A DNA stretch of 64,000 nt from Burkholderia stagnalis (GTDB taxonomy: Bacteria; Pseudomonadota; Gammaproteobacteria; Burkholderiales; Burkholderiaceae): assembly GCF_902830275.1 (NCBI RefSeq), contig NZ_CADESW010000019.1:62001-126000 (forward strand), written 5' to 3'. How positions within the stretch are numbered: position 1 is the stretch's first letter; each line of letters begins with the position of its first letter. The position numbers and the translations under genes are program-made. Under the pieces are notes generated by a model. That model ran no database searches and was not told the DNA's origin. It saw only the letters and a program-made list of their open reading frames with translations. This document shows positions 34,093 through 41,664 of the stretch, piece after piece.

Positions 34093-35235
34093 TCAATGAT
34101 CGAGCGGCAGCAAAATCTGAAATTCGGTACGACCGGGCCGGCTTTCGACCTCGATCATCCCGTCGTGCTGCTGCACGAACGTCTGCGCGAGCGTGAGGCC
34201 GAGGCCGCTGCCGTCCTCGCGCCCCGATACGAGCGGATAGAAGATCCGGTCGCGGATCTCGTCCGGAATGCCGGGCCCGTTGTCGATCACATGCAAGTCC
34301 AGTGCCAGCTTGCACAGGCGCTTCGCGATCGTGATCTTGCGCGCGACCCGCGTGCGCAATTCGATGCGCGCGTCGCCCTGCGCGATCCGCTCGCGCAGCG
34401 CCTGCGCCGCATTGCGCACGATGTTCAGCAGCGCCTGGATCAGCTGCTCCTTGTCGCCGCGCAGGTCCGGCACGCTGACGTCGTAGTCGCGCTCGATCGA
34501 CAGCCCGCGCGGGAATTCGGCCAGCATCACGGCGCGCACGCGCTCGCACACTTCGTGGATGTTCACGTCGCCGACGATGTGCGGATGCCGGTGCGGCTCG
34601 AGCAATCGATCGACGAGCGTCTGCAGGCGGTCGGATTCCTTGATGATCACCTGCGTGTATTCGCGCAGCTCGCCGCGCTCGCGCTCGCCCAGCTCGAATT
34701 CGAGCAGTTGCGCGGCGCCGCGGATCCCGCCGAGCGGGTTCTTGATCTCGTGCGCGAGGTTGCGGATCAGCTGCTTGTTGACCGCGGTGAGGTCGTGGAT
34801 GCGCTCCTCGCGGTCGGTGCGCGACTGGCGCTCGTTCTCGAACAGCTCGACGAGCACGAAATCCTGCGCGCTCTCGAGAAAGCCGACGATCGCGTGCACG
34901 TGCAGCGGCTCGCGGCCGGGCCGGTCGAGCACGGTGTCGAGGTGCGTCGCGTGAAAGCGCTCCTCGCCGATCGCGGTGATCGTCGACGCGAGCTCGTTCG
35001 CGTTCGGGAAGATCTCGCCCCACGGCCGCTGCGCGAGCTGCCGGCGCGAGATGTCGAGCATCGCCTCCGCGGACGGATTCGCGAACGCGATCTTCAGCGT
35101 CTTGCGGTCGAGCACCAGCACGACCGTCGGCAACGCCTCGAGGCCGGCGAGCAGCCCCGAGCGCGCGAGCCGCTCGTCATCCGTCAGACGCTCAGGCTGC
35201 CCCGTCTTCGCCTTGATCAGATTCTTCAGAACCAT
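34093..35235 (-). CDS. ntrB: Nitrogen regulation sensor kinase NtrB
   Basis: A 380-residue soluble histidine kinase/phosphatase. A PAS domain occupies about residues 25-140. The H-box LAHEIKNPLGGIRGAAQLL gives phospho-acceptor His162, and the ATPase domain has the N box and IDNGPGIP/GLGLTLAQ boxes. It phosphorylates NtrC under nitrogen limitation and is controlled by PII, whose gene is not in this window. Order glnA-ntrB-ntrC as in enterobacteria. Confidence 0.96.
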   Translation of the reverse strand: MVLKNLIKAKTGQPERLTDDERLARSGLLAGLEALPTVVLVLDRKTLKIAFANPSAEAMLDISRRQLAQRPWGEIFPNANELASTITAIGEERFHATHLDTVLDRPGREPLHVHAIVGFLESAQDFVLVELFENERQSRTDREERIHDLTAVNKQLIRNLAHEIKNPLGGIRGAAQLLEFELGERERGELREYTQVIIKESDRLQTLVDRLLEPHRHPHIVGDVNIHEVCERVRAVMLAEFPRGLSIERDYDVSVPDLRGDKEQLIQALLNIVRNAAQALRERIAQGDARIELRTRVARKITIAKRLCKLALDLHVIDNGPGIPDEIRDRIFYPLVSGREDGSGLGLTLAQTFVQQHDGMIEVESRPGRTEFQILLPLDH

Positions 35236-35276
35236 CGTGCGTGGGTGTCGTGCAGAAAGTGTGAAATGCGCGGAAC

Positions 35277-35308
35277 AAAAAGGGGACGGCTGGGCGCCGT
35301 CCCCTTTT
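35277..35308 (-). terminator. Hairpin terminator between glnA and ntrB
   Basis: AAAAGGGGACGGC and GCCGTCCCCTTTT pair around a short loop, with T-run on the minus-strand side. It lies after glnA, so ntrBC expression by read-through should be partial, as in E. coli. Confidence 0.8.
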
Positions 35309-35399
35309 CAGAATCCGCTGCCTGCGCCGGGAGTTGCGCGGCGCAGGCAAACCGGTGTGCGGCGCTTCGCCCGCTGAAGCGTCGAAGCGCCATCGCCGC

Positions 35400-36815
35400 T
35401 TACAGCGAGTAGTACATCTCGAACTCGATCGGATGCGTCGTCATGCGGAACTTCGCCAGTTCCTGTTCCTTCAGCGCGAGGTACGCATCGATCATGCCGT
35501 CCGTGAACACGCCGCCGCGCGTCAGGAACTCGCGATCCTTGTCGAGCGCTTCGAGCGCCTGGTCGAGGCCCGCGCAGACGGTCGGGATCTTTGCATCCTC
35601 TTCCGGCGGCAGGTCGTACAGGTTCTTGTCGGCGGCTTCGCCCGGATGGATCTTGTTCTGGATCCCGTCGAGGCCGGCCATCATCAGCGCCGTGAAGCAC
35701 AGGTACGGGTTCGCCATCGGGTCCGGGAAGCGCGTTTCGATGCGGCGGCCCTTCGGGTTCGACACGTGCGGAATGCGGATCGATGCCGAACGGTTGCGCG
35801 CCGAGTAGGCGAGCTTGACCGGTGCCTCGAAGTGCGGAACCAGGCGCTTGTACGAGTTCGTCGTGGGGTTCGTGATCGCGTTCAGCGCGCGAGCGTGCTT
35901 GATGATGCCGCCGATGTAGAACAGCGCCAGTTCCGACAGGCCGGCATAGCCGTTGCCCGCGAACAGGTTCTGGCCGTCCTTCCAGATCGACTGGTGAACG
36001 TGCATGCCCGAACCGTTGTCGCCGACGACCGGCTTCGGCATGAACGTCGCCGTCTTGCCGTACGAGTGCGCGACGTTGTGGATGATGTACTTCGACCACT
36101 GCGTCCAGTCGGCGCGCTGCACGAGCGTCGAGAACTTCGTGCCGATTTCGTTCTGGCCCTGGCCCGCCACTTCGTGGTGGTGCACTTCGACCGGGATGCC
36201 GAGCTGTTCGAGCAGCAGGCACATTTCCGAACGCATGTCCTGGAACGTGTCGACCGGCGCGACCGGGAAGTAGCCGCCCTTCGTGCCCGGACGGTGGCCC
36301 GTGTTGCCGCCTTCGAATTCCTTGCCGGCCGACCACGGCGCTTCTTCCGAGTTGATCTTCACGAAGCAGCCCGACATGTCCGTGTTCCACTGGACCGAGT
36401 CGAAAATGAAGAATTCCGGCTCCGGACCGAAGTACGCGGTGTCGCCGATGCCCGTGCTCTTCAGGTACGCTTCGCCGCGCTTCGCGAGCGAACGCGGATC
36501 GCGCTCGTAGCCCTTGCCGTCGGCCGGCTCGACCACGTCGCAGGTCAGCACCAGCGTCGATTCTTCGTAGAACGGGTCGACGAACGCAGCGCTCGGATCC
36601 GGCATGAGCAGCATGTCCGACGCCTCGATGCCCTTCCAGCCCGCGATCGACGAACCGTCGAATGCATGGCCGCTTTCGAACTTGTCTTCGTCAAACGCCG
36701 AAACCGGCACCGACACGTGCTGTTCCTTGCCGCGCGTATCCGTGAAGCGGAAATCGACAAACTTGACGTCCTCGTCCTTCACGAGCTGCATGACGTCGGC
36801 GACGGTTTTACTCAT
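35400..36815 (-). CDS. glnA: Glutamine synthetase type I
   Basis: A 471-residue GS-I beta subunit that makes glutamine from glutamate, ammonia and ATP. Catalytic-domain landmarks are the Mg/Glu-binding NGSGMHVHQS region, the N-F-E-A-P-type stretch (HFEAPVKLAYSARNRSASIRIP) and the adenylylation tyrosine near residue 400 (NLYDLPPEE). The latter indicates control by GlnE. Start MSKTVADVMQLVKDEDV at 36815 is standard. The upstream region has a sigma-54 promoter and NtrC boxes. Confidence 0.98.
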   Translation of the reverse strand: MSKTVADVMQLVKDEDVKFVDFRFTDTRGKEQHVSVPVSAFDEDKFESGHAFDGSSIAGWKGIEASDMLLMPDPSAAFVDPFYEESTLVLTCDVVEPADGKGYERDPRSLAKRGEAYLKSTGIGDTAYFGPEPEFFIFDSVQWNTDMSGCFVKINSEEAPWSAGKEFEGGNTGHRPGTKGGYFPVAPVDTFQDMRSEMCLLLEQLGIPVEVHHHEVAGQGQNEIGTKFSTLVQRADWTQWSKYIIHNVAHSYGKTATFMPKPVVGDNGSGMHVHQSIWKDGQNLFAGNGYAGLSELALFYIGGIIKHARALNAITNPTTNSYKRLVPHFEAPVKLAYSARNRSASIRIPHVSNPKGRRIETRFPDPMANPYLCFTALMMAGLDGIQNKIHPGEAADKNLYDLPPEEDAKIPTVCAGLDQALEALDKDREFLTRGGVFTDGMIDAYLALKEQELAKFRMTTHPIEFEMYYSL

Positions 36816-36926
36816 AACCTCTTCTCCTGATTGAACAATTCCGGCGGACTGGGAACCGCCTCGTTTATCGAGCTGCTCGGGGTCAGGCTTTGGCGCAGCG
36901 CGCCCCGATTCGACCGAATTCTATAT

Positions 36927-36942
36927 AGCAGCTTCCGTGCCA
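36927..36942 (-). promoter_or_regulatory. Sigma-54 promoter of glnA
   Basis: On the minus strand TGGCACGGAAGCTGCT matches the sigma-54 consensus TGGCAC-N5-TTGCT in all but one base, with GG and GC at the required spacing. The start would be near 36916, giving a leader of about 100 bases. Confidence 0.8.
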
Positions 36943-37040
36943 TGTACGCGCAAGACGGGCGCAATTCGCGCCGGGCTCGCCACGACGGGGCTTCGCCGCG
37001 CGATTTCGGGGCTTCGCGCGGCGCGGCCGATTCGCCGAAA

Positions 37041-37055
37041 GCACCTCGATGGTGC
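37041..37055. promoter_or_regulatory. NtrC binding site 1 (perfect palindrome)
   Basis: GCACC-TCGAT-GGTGC, a perfect match to the GCACC-N5-GGTGC NtrC box, about 130 bp upstream of the predicted sigma-54 start. Confidence 0.8.
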
Positions 37056-37081
37056 AATTCCAGTCGTCAGGCATTTGGAAT

Positions 37082-37096
37082 GAACCACGCTGGTGC
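37082..37096. promoter_or_regulatory. NtrC binding site 2
   Basis: GAACC-ACGCT-GGTGC, 9 of 10 consensus bases, centred 41 bp from site 1. Confidence 0.65.
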
Positions 37097-37110
37097 ATCT
37101 GCGTCATTCT

Positions 37111-37125
37111 GCACCTTTTTGGTGA
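37111..37125. promoter_or_regulatory. NtrC binding site 3
   Basis: GCACC-TTTTT-GGTGA, 9 of 10 consensus bases, centred 29 bp from site 2. The three boxes sit in the 405-bp gap between glnA and the rhodanese gene, which otherwise shows no gene. Confidence 0.65.
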
Positions 37126-37220
37126 GCGCGTGCGCGGTGCATGCACGGCACGGCGCCCGGCCGTCGCGCGGCACACGGCGCGCTAGAATGTTCGTTTGAT
37201 CGATACGGAGACCTCCTGCC

Positions 37221-37685
37221 ATGAGTACGCTCGAACAGCTTCACGCGAAGGCCGACGAACGCCGCGCGCAAGGCTCGCTGACCTACGCCGGCGCGCTGCT
37301 GCCGGCCGAAGCATTCGAACTGCTGCAGCTCGACCCGTCGGCGCGTCTCGTGGACGTGCGCACCCGCGCCGAACTGGACTGGGTCGGCCGCCCGCTGGTC
37401 GGCGACGGCCAGTACCTGCATCTCGAATGGACCCGCTACCCCGGCGGCGTGCCGAACGCCGAATTCGTCAGCGAGCTGAAAGCGGCGATCGAACCCGGCG
37501 CGCCGGTGCTGTTCCTGTGCCGCAGCGCTGCGCGCTCGAAGCTCGCCGCGGTCGCCGCCGCGCAGGCCGGTTTCACGAAGGCGTTCGACCTGCTCGAAGG
37601 CTTCGAGGGCGCCAAGGACGCCGAGGGCCACCGCAAGACGGTCGACGGCTGGTGCTTCCGCAAGCTGCCGTGGATCGGCGCGTAA
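37221..37685 (+). CDS. Rhodanese-like domain protein
   Basis: A 154-residue single rhodanese domain. The start (LLPAEAFELL...ARLVDVRTRAELDWVG) and the active-site loop with Cys in LCRSAARS are clear. Such proteins carry sulfane sulfur, but the acceptor is unknown. It has an unusual extra N-terminal helix (LEQLHAKADERRAQGSL). It is divergent from glnA and could share its control region; nothing else links it to nitrogen. Confidence 0.88.
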   Translation: MSTLEQLHAKADERRAQGSLTYAGALLPAEAFELLQLDPSARLVDVRTRAELDWVGRPLVGDGQYLHLEWTRYPGGVPNAEFVSELKAAIEPGAPVLFLCRSAARSKLAAVAAAQAGFTKAFDLLEGFEGAKDAEGHRKTVDGWCFRKLPWIGA

Positions 37686-37751
37686 CGGCGCCCATGCGCC
37701 GCCGCCCGCCCCGCCTGCGTCATCGTCGAGCCGGGCGATGACACCCCGATG

Positions 37752-37782
37752 ACGGGCCGCCTTGCGCGGCCCGTTGCTTTTC
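37752..37782 (+). terminator. Terminator after the rhodanese gene
   Basis: ACGGGCCGC and GCGGCCCGT pair around a 5-base loop and are followed by TGCTTTT. The opposing gene ends just beyond. Confidence 0.7.
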
Positions 37783-37795
37783 CGGCGGCCGGCGC

Positions 37796-38611
37796 TCAGG
37801 CGCGCGACGCGTCGGGCTCGACGATGTCGCCGCCGAGCAGATGCACGCCTTCGCGCAGCTTCACGAACGCGGCCGCGACCGCCTCCGGCTCGCCCTTCAC
37901 GCCGAGGTCGATGTGGCGGCGCGCGTAGATCCCGCCCCGCTCCGCATCGCCGACGCTCGGCAGGCTGAACACCCGCACGCCCGGGAAGTCGCGCTCGATC
38001 TTCTCCATCAGCGGCGTGAGCGTCGATTCCGGCAGCTCGAACACGTACAGCGAGCGCTCCGCGTGCGGCGTCGCGTGGTGCAGGTGCGCGTAGCGCGTGT
38101 CGAGCACCCATTCGATCATCGGCCACGCCATCACCGGAAAGCCCGGCACGAAGTGGAGGTCGCCGACGGAGAAGCCCGGAATCCGGTTGTAGCCGTTCGG
38201 AATGATCGTCGCGCCGCGCGGGAACACGCCCATGTTGAGCCGGTGCTGGTTCTCGGGCGAATCGAAGTCGACCGGCCGGTCGGGGTCGGTGTGCGTCTCG
38301 CGGATCCGCTCCTGGATCAGCAGCTTCGCGTCCGGATGCAGCTCGAGCGGCACGCCGAGCGCCGCGGCCGCGCATTGCCGCGTATGGTCGTCAGGCGTCG
38401 CGCCGATGCCGCCCGTCGAGAACACGATGTCGCCCGACGCGTGCGCGCGCGCGAGCGTCGCGGTGATCCGCGCGGGATCGTCGCCGACGTACTCGGCCCA
38501 GTCGAGCGCGAGGCCGCGCGCGCCGAGCAGCGCGATGACCTTCGCCAGATGCTTGTCCTGCCGGCGGCCCGAAAGGATTTCGTCGCCGATGATGATGATG
38601 CCGATACTCAT
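37796..38611 (-). CDS. MoaB/Mog-fold protein related to the CinA N-terminal domain
   Basis: A 271-residue protein starting MSIGIIIIGDEILSGRRQDKH. Residues 1-170 form the molybdopterin-binding-like (MoCF) fold with the phosphate-loop motif FSTGGIGATPDD. The last 90 residues are the extra domain seen in COG1058 proteins. The CinA C-terminal nicotinamide-amidase domain is absent. In related proteins the COG1058 part can be an ADP-ribose pyrophosphatase; function here is open. It overlaps the EI24 gene by 4 bp (ATGA), so the two are co-translated. Confidence 0.85.
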   Translation of the reverse strand: MSIGIIIIGDEILSGRRQDKHLAKVIALLGARGLALDWAEYVGDDPARITATLARAHASGDIVFSTGGIGATPDDHTRQCAAAALGVPLELHPDAKLLIQERIRETHTDPDRPVDFDSPENQHRLNMGVFPRGATIIPNGYNRIPGFSVGDLHFVPGFPVMAWPMIEWVLDTRYAHLHHATPHAERSLYVFELPESTLTPLMEKIERDFPGVRVFSLPSVGDAERGGIYARRHIDLGVKGEPEAVAAAFVKLREGVHLLGGDIVEPDASRA

Positions 38612-39435
38612 GCCTGCCCCATGTCGATTGTGGTGGCGCGCGGCGTCGCGCGCAGGGTTTCGAGCGCGCGCAGGCAGTAATGGCCGAACCACAGCGCCGA
38701 AAACACCAGAATGAATGCATAAACCCAGATCATCGCCGCCGCGACGAACGGAAACAGCACCATCATCCAGACCGACGACACCCAGATGAAGGTGGGCACC
38801 GTGCCGAGCAGCCCGGTGACGATGCCGATGCCGATCAGCGGCCAGCGATGCTGCCGCACGAGCGCCCGGCGTTCGTCGCGGCTCGCATGCAGCGCGAGCG
38901 CGTCGTAGGTCATCATCCGGTACGTGAGCCAGCCGAAGATCACCGGCGGCAGCAGCCCGAAGAACGGCGGGATCAGCCACAGCGGCAGCGTGACGACGAG
39001 CACCACGATACTGGCGAACGACGCCCACAGCGAATTGAGCATGCTGCCGACGAACGTGCCGCCCCGCTTCATCTCGAGCGCGGCGAACTGGCGGTTCGAC
39101 AGGTGCTTGACCACGACCGGCATCGAAATCGTCGCGATCAGCAGCAGCACGGTCAGCACGATCAGCGGAATCGCCAGCGCCACGACGACGAACGGCGCGA
39201 CGACCGCGTGCAGCTGCGACATGCCGATCACGTCGAACACCCGGTACAGCGCCGACGTCAGCGCGAAGCCGTCGAGCGCGCCGCGCGCGGCGTCGATCAG
39301 CGTCTGCCACGAGAACCACAGCAGGATGCCCCAGAACGCGGCGGAGACGACGAACGGCATCAGGGTGAGCCAGAGCATGCGCGGGTGCAGCGCGCCCGCG
39401 AATGCCCGGACGAAGGAACGCAGCAAGTCGTTCAT
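38608..39435 (-). CDS. EI24-domain integral membrane protein (CysZ-like)
   Basis: A 275-residue protein with about six hydrophobic segments: near residues 20-45, 75-115, 140-180 and 205-250, some as pairs. The pattern and the motif RMMTYDALALHAS fit the EI24/CysZ family. CysZ imports sulfate in E. coli, but no sulfate-assimilation gene is adjacent, so transport substrate is not assigned. I chose MNDLLRSFVRAFAGAL at 39435. It is the first gene of a two-gene overlap with the CinA-like gene. Confidence 0.85.
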   Translation of the reverse strand: MNDLLRSFVRAFAGALHPRMLWLTLMPFVVSAAFWGILLWFSWQTLIDAARGALDGFALTSALYRVFDVIGMSQLHAVVAPFVVVALAIPLIVLTVLLLIATISMPVVVKHLSNRQFAALEMKRGGTFVGSMLNSLWASFASIVVLVVTLPLWLIPPFFGLLPPVIFGWLTYRMMTYDALALHASRDERRALVRQHRWPLIGIGIVTGLLGTVPTFIWVSSVWMMVLFPFVAAAMIWVYAFILVFSALWFGHYCLRALETLRATPRATTIDMGQA

Positions 39436-39541
39436 GCGGGCCTGTGTCGACGGAGAAAAACGGGGAAAGGATAAACCACGCGGCCCGCATGCGCCAAAGC
39501 GCATGCGGGCCGCGGATCGGATCGGTTCAAGCCGGGGTCGG

Positions 39542-40519
39542 TCAGGCGGACGCCGCCGTGCCGCGCTTGGCCGGGAACAGGCGGCGGAAGATCCGCACGA
39601 ACGCGAGGCCGTGCTGCGCCCAGAAGCCTTCGCCGTAGTTCACGCCCTCCACCTGCTCGCGGATGCCGGTCGGCTCGACCGTGCGGTTCCACGACGCGGT
39701 GCCGAACATCATGTCCCACCAGGGGAACAGCACGCCGAAGTTGCAGCCGTACTTCGTGCCTTCGTGGCCGTAGCCGACCGCGTGGTGGCGCCGGTGGAAG
39801 ATCGGGCTGACGAGCAGGCGCTCGCCGAGCCAGCCGTACGACAGCCGCGCATTCGTATGCTGGATGCTCTGCAGGAAGTTCGTGACCGCGGTCAGCACGA
39901 CGAACTGCGACGGCGTCACGCCGATCACGAGCGCGATCGCCGCGAAGAAGCACGACTGGATCACGTCGTCGAGCAGGTGGTTGCGGTCGTCGCACCACAG
40001 CGACATCTGCCGCTGGCTGTGATGCACCGCGTGCAGCTCCCACCAGATGCCGAACTTGTGCTGCCAGCGGTGATACCAGTAGCCGGCGAAGTCGAGCACG
40101 ACGAGGTAGATCGCGAACGCGACGATCGGCTGCGAGCTCACGCCCGGCCACAGATAGTCGAGGTTGACGTTCGCAACGCCGTGCAGGCGCAGCCACGCCT
40201 GGAAGTTGTCGAACACCGGCTGCAGCGCGAAGAAGAAGAACAGCGTGTAGATGCCGAGCTTCGAGATCGCCGTATAGATCACGTCGACCCGCACCGCGCG
40301 GCGGTTCTTCCAGCGCTCGACGGGCGCAAGCGCCTCGAGCGGGCGCAGCAGCGCGAACATCAACACCATCTGCAGCGCGCCGACGATCACCCAGTAGAGC
40401 GCGTCGTAGGTGTCCTCGTCATAGTCCATCATGTTGAACTTGAAGAGGAGCGGCTGCACGACGTCGACGTACAGCCAGGTCTGGATGTCCGACACGAACG
40501 CGTCGATCAGGTGCAGCAT
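39542..40519 (-). CDS. Sterol desaturase/fatty acid hydroxylase family membrane di-iron enzyme
   Basis: A 325-residue membrane protein with several helices (about residues 40-60, 85-105, 130-148, 185-215) and the full eight-histidine-type set: HRWQH (150-154), HAVHH (163-167) and HRRHH (242-246). These bind two irons for O2-dependent hydroxylation or desaturation of lipids. The substrate is unknown; bacterial relatives act on hopanoids, carotenoids or ether lipids. It lies 16 bp after the beta-propeller gene, so one operon. Start MLHLIDAFVSDI at 40519. Confidence 0.9.
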   Translation of the reverse strand: MLHLIDAFVSDIQTWLYVDVVQPLLFKFNMMDYDEDTYDALYWVIVGALQMVLMFALLRPLEALAPVERWKNRRAVRVDVIYTAISKLGIYTLFFFFALQPVFDNFQAWLRLHGVANVNLDYLWPGVSSQPIVAFAIYLVVLDFAGYWYHRWQHKFGIWWELHAVHHSQRQMSLWCDDRNHLLDDVIQSCFFAAIALVIGVTPSQFVVLTAVTNFLQSIQHTNARLSYGWLGERLLVSPIFHRRHHAVGYGHEGTKYGCNFGVLFPWWDMMFGTASWNRTVEPTGIREQVEGVNYGEGFWAQHGLAFVRIFRRLFPAKRGTAASA

Positions 40520-40535
40520 CGTTCGCCCCCGCCCG

Positions 40536-41525
40536 TCACGCGCCGTTCGCCGCCTTCCACGGCGCACGGTCGTAGAAATAGATCCCGTGCGGCGAGCGGC
40601 CGACGGCGATCGTCTGCACCAGCTTGCGCGATGCAAGATCGATGATCCCGACCTTCTTCGCGAAGCGGAACGTCACCCACAGCGTCTTCTTGTCGGCCGA
40701 CAGCTCCATGTCGTCCGGGCCCGGCAGCAGGCCCGTGATGTCGCCGACGTTGGTGAGCGTGTTCTCGTCGATGATGCTGATCGTGTTCGCGACCCGGTTC
40801 GTGATCGCGACGTGCGTGCCGTCGGCGAGCGAGCGGAAGTTGTGCGCGCCCTTGCCGGTCTGGATCGTCTTCACGACCTTCTGGTTGCGCCAGTCGACGA
40901 CCGCGACGTAGTCGGCGCCCGTCATGCCGACGAGCAGGTACTTGTCGTCCGGCGTGAGCCACAGGCCCGCCGGCACCTTGCCGACCGGCATCTTCCACTT
41001 GACCGTCTGCGTCGCGAGGTCGATCGCCGCGATTTCGCCGGACACCTGCAGCGACACGAGCACCGTCTTGCTGTCCTTGGTGAACGCGAGGTGGCTCGGC
41101 ATCACCGCGAGCGGCACGCGCTTCGCGATCTTCACGTCGCGGCCGTCGTAGCTGTAGATGTCGAGGCGATCGAGGCGCAGCCCGGTCGACACGAACCACT
41201 TGTGATCGGGCGAGAAGCCGAGCTGGTAAGGATCCTCGATTCCTTCGACCGTGCGTTGCAGCTTGCCCGTCTTGGGATCGACGAACATCAGGCTGTTCGA
41301 GACCGAATTCGCGACGATCAGCGACCCGTTGTCGGGCGTCGCCATCAGGTGATGCGGCTCCTTGCCCGTCGGCATCGTGCCGACGACCTGGCGGCTCTGC
41401 TGGTCGATCAGGGACAGGGTGGCTTCCGCGGAATTGAGAACGATGACGTTATTCGCGTGGGCGGCGGGCGCCAGCACGGCTGCGGCCAGCGCGAGCGTGC
41501 GGCCGAGGGAAAGGAAAGTGCGCAT
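40536..41525 (-). CDS. Exported YVTN-family beta-propeller protein
   Basis: A 329-residue protein with a signal peptide (MRTFLSLGRTLALAAAVLAPAAHA, cleavage after AHA likely). The rest is seven or so repeats of the IDLATQTVKWKMPVGKVPAGLWLTPD type, the YVTN/YncE beta-propeller. It should fold in the periplasm. Family members bind DNA, peptides or cofactors, and none of these can be chosen here. It is first in an operon with the sterol-desaturase gene. Confidence 0.88.
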   Translation of the reverse strand: MRTFLSLGRTLALAAAVLAPAAHANNVIVLNSAEATLSLIDQQSRQVVGTMPTGKEPHHLMATPDNGSLIVANSVSNSLMFVDPKTGKLQRTVEGIEDPYQLGFSPDHKWFVSTGLRLDRLDIYSYDGRDVKIAKRVPLAVMPSHLAFTKDSKTVLVSLQVSGEIAAIDLATQTVKWKMPVGKVPAGLWLTPDDKYLLVGMTGADYVAVVDWRNQKVVKTIQTGKGAHNFRSLADGTHVAITNRVANTISIIDENTLTNVGDITGLLPGPDDMELSADKKTLWVTFRFAKKVGIIDLASRKLVQTIAVGRSPHGIYFYDRAPWKAANGA

Positions 41526-41664
41526 GAAGACTCACGTCGTAGAACAACCGTCATTGTAGAACGGACGAACCGCCCCGCCGGTTGACGGGAACGAGGATTG
41601 CGCCACTTCGACGCATGGCCGGCACGATCCGTTCCCGGCGTTTGTCTCAAAATTTGCGCACCGC

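Noticed and set aside
37132..37146. A fourth NtrC box around GGTGCATGCAC
   Set aside because: It is a different palindrome (GTGCATGCAC) without the N5 spacing of the other three boxes.
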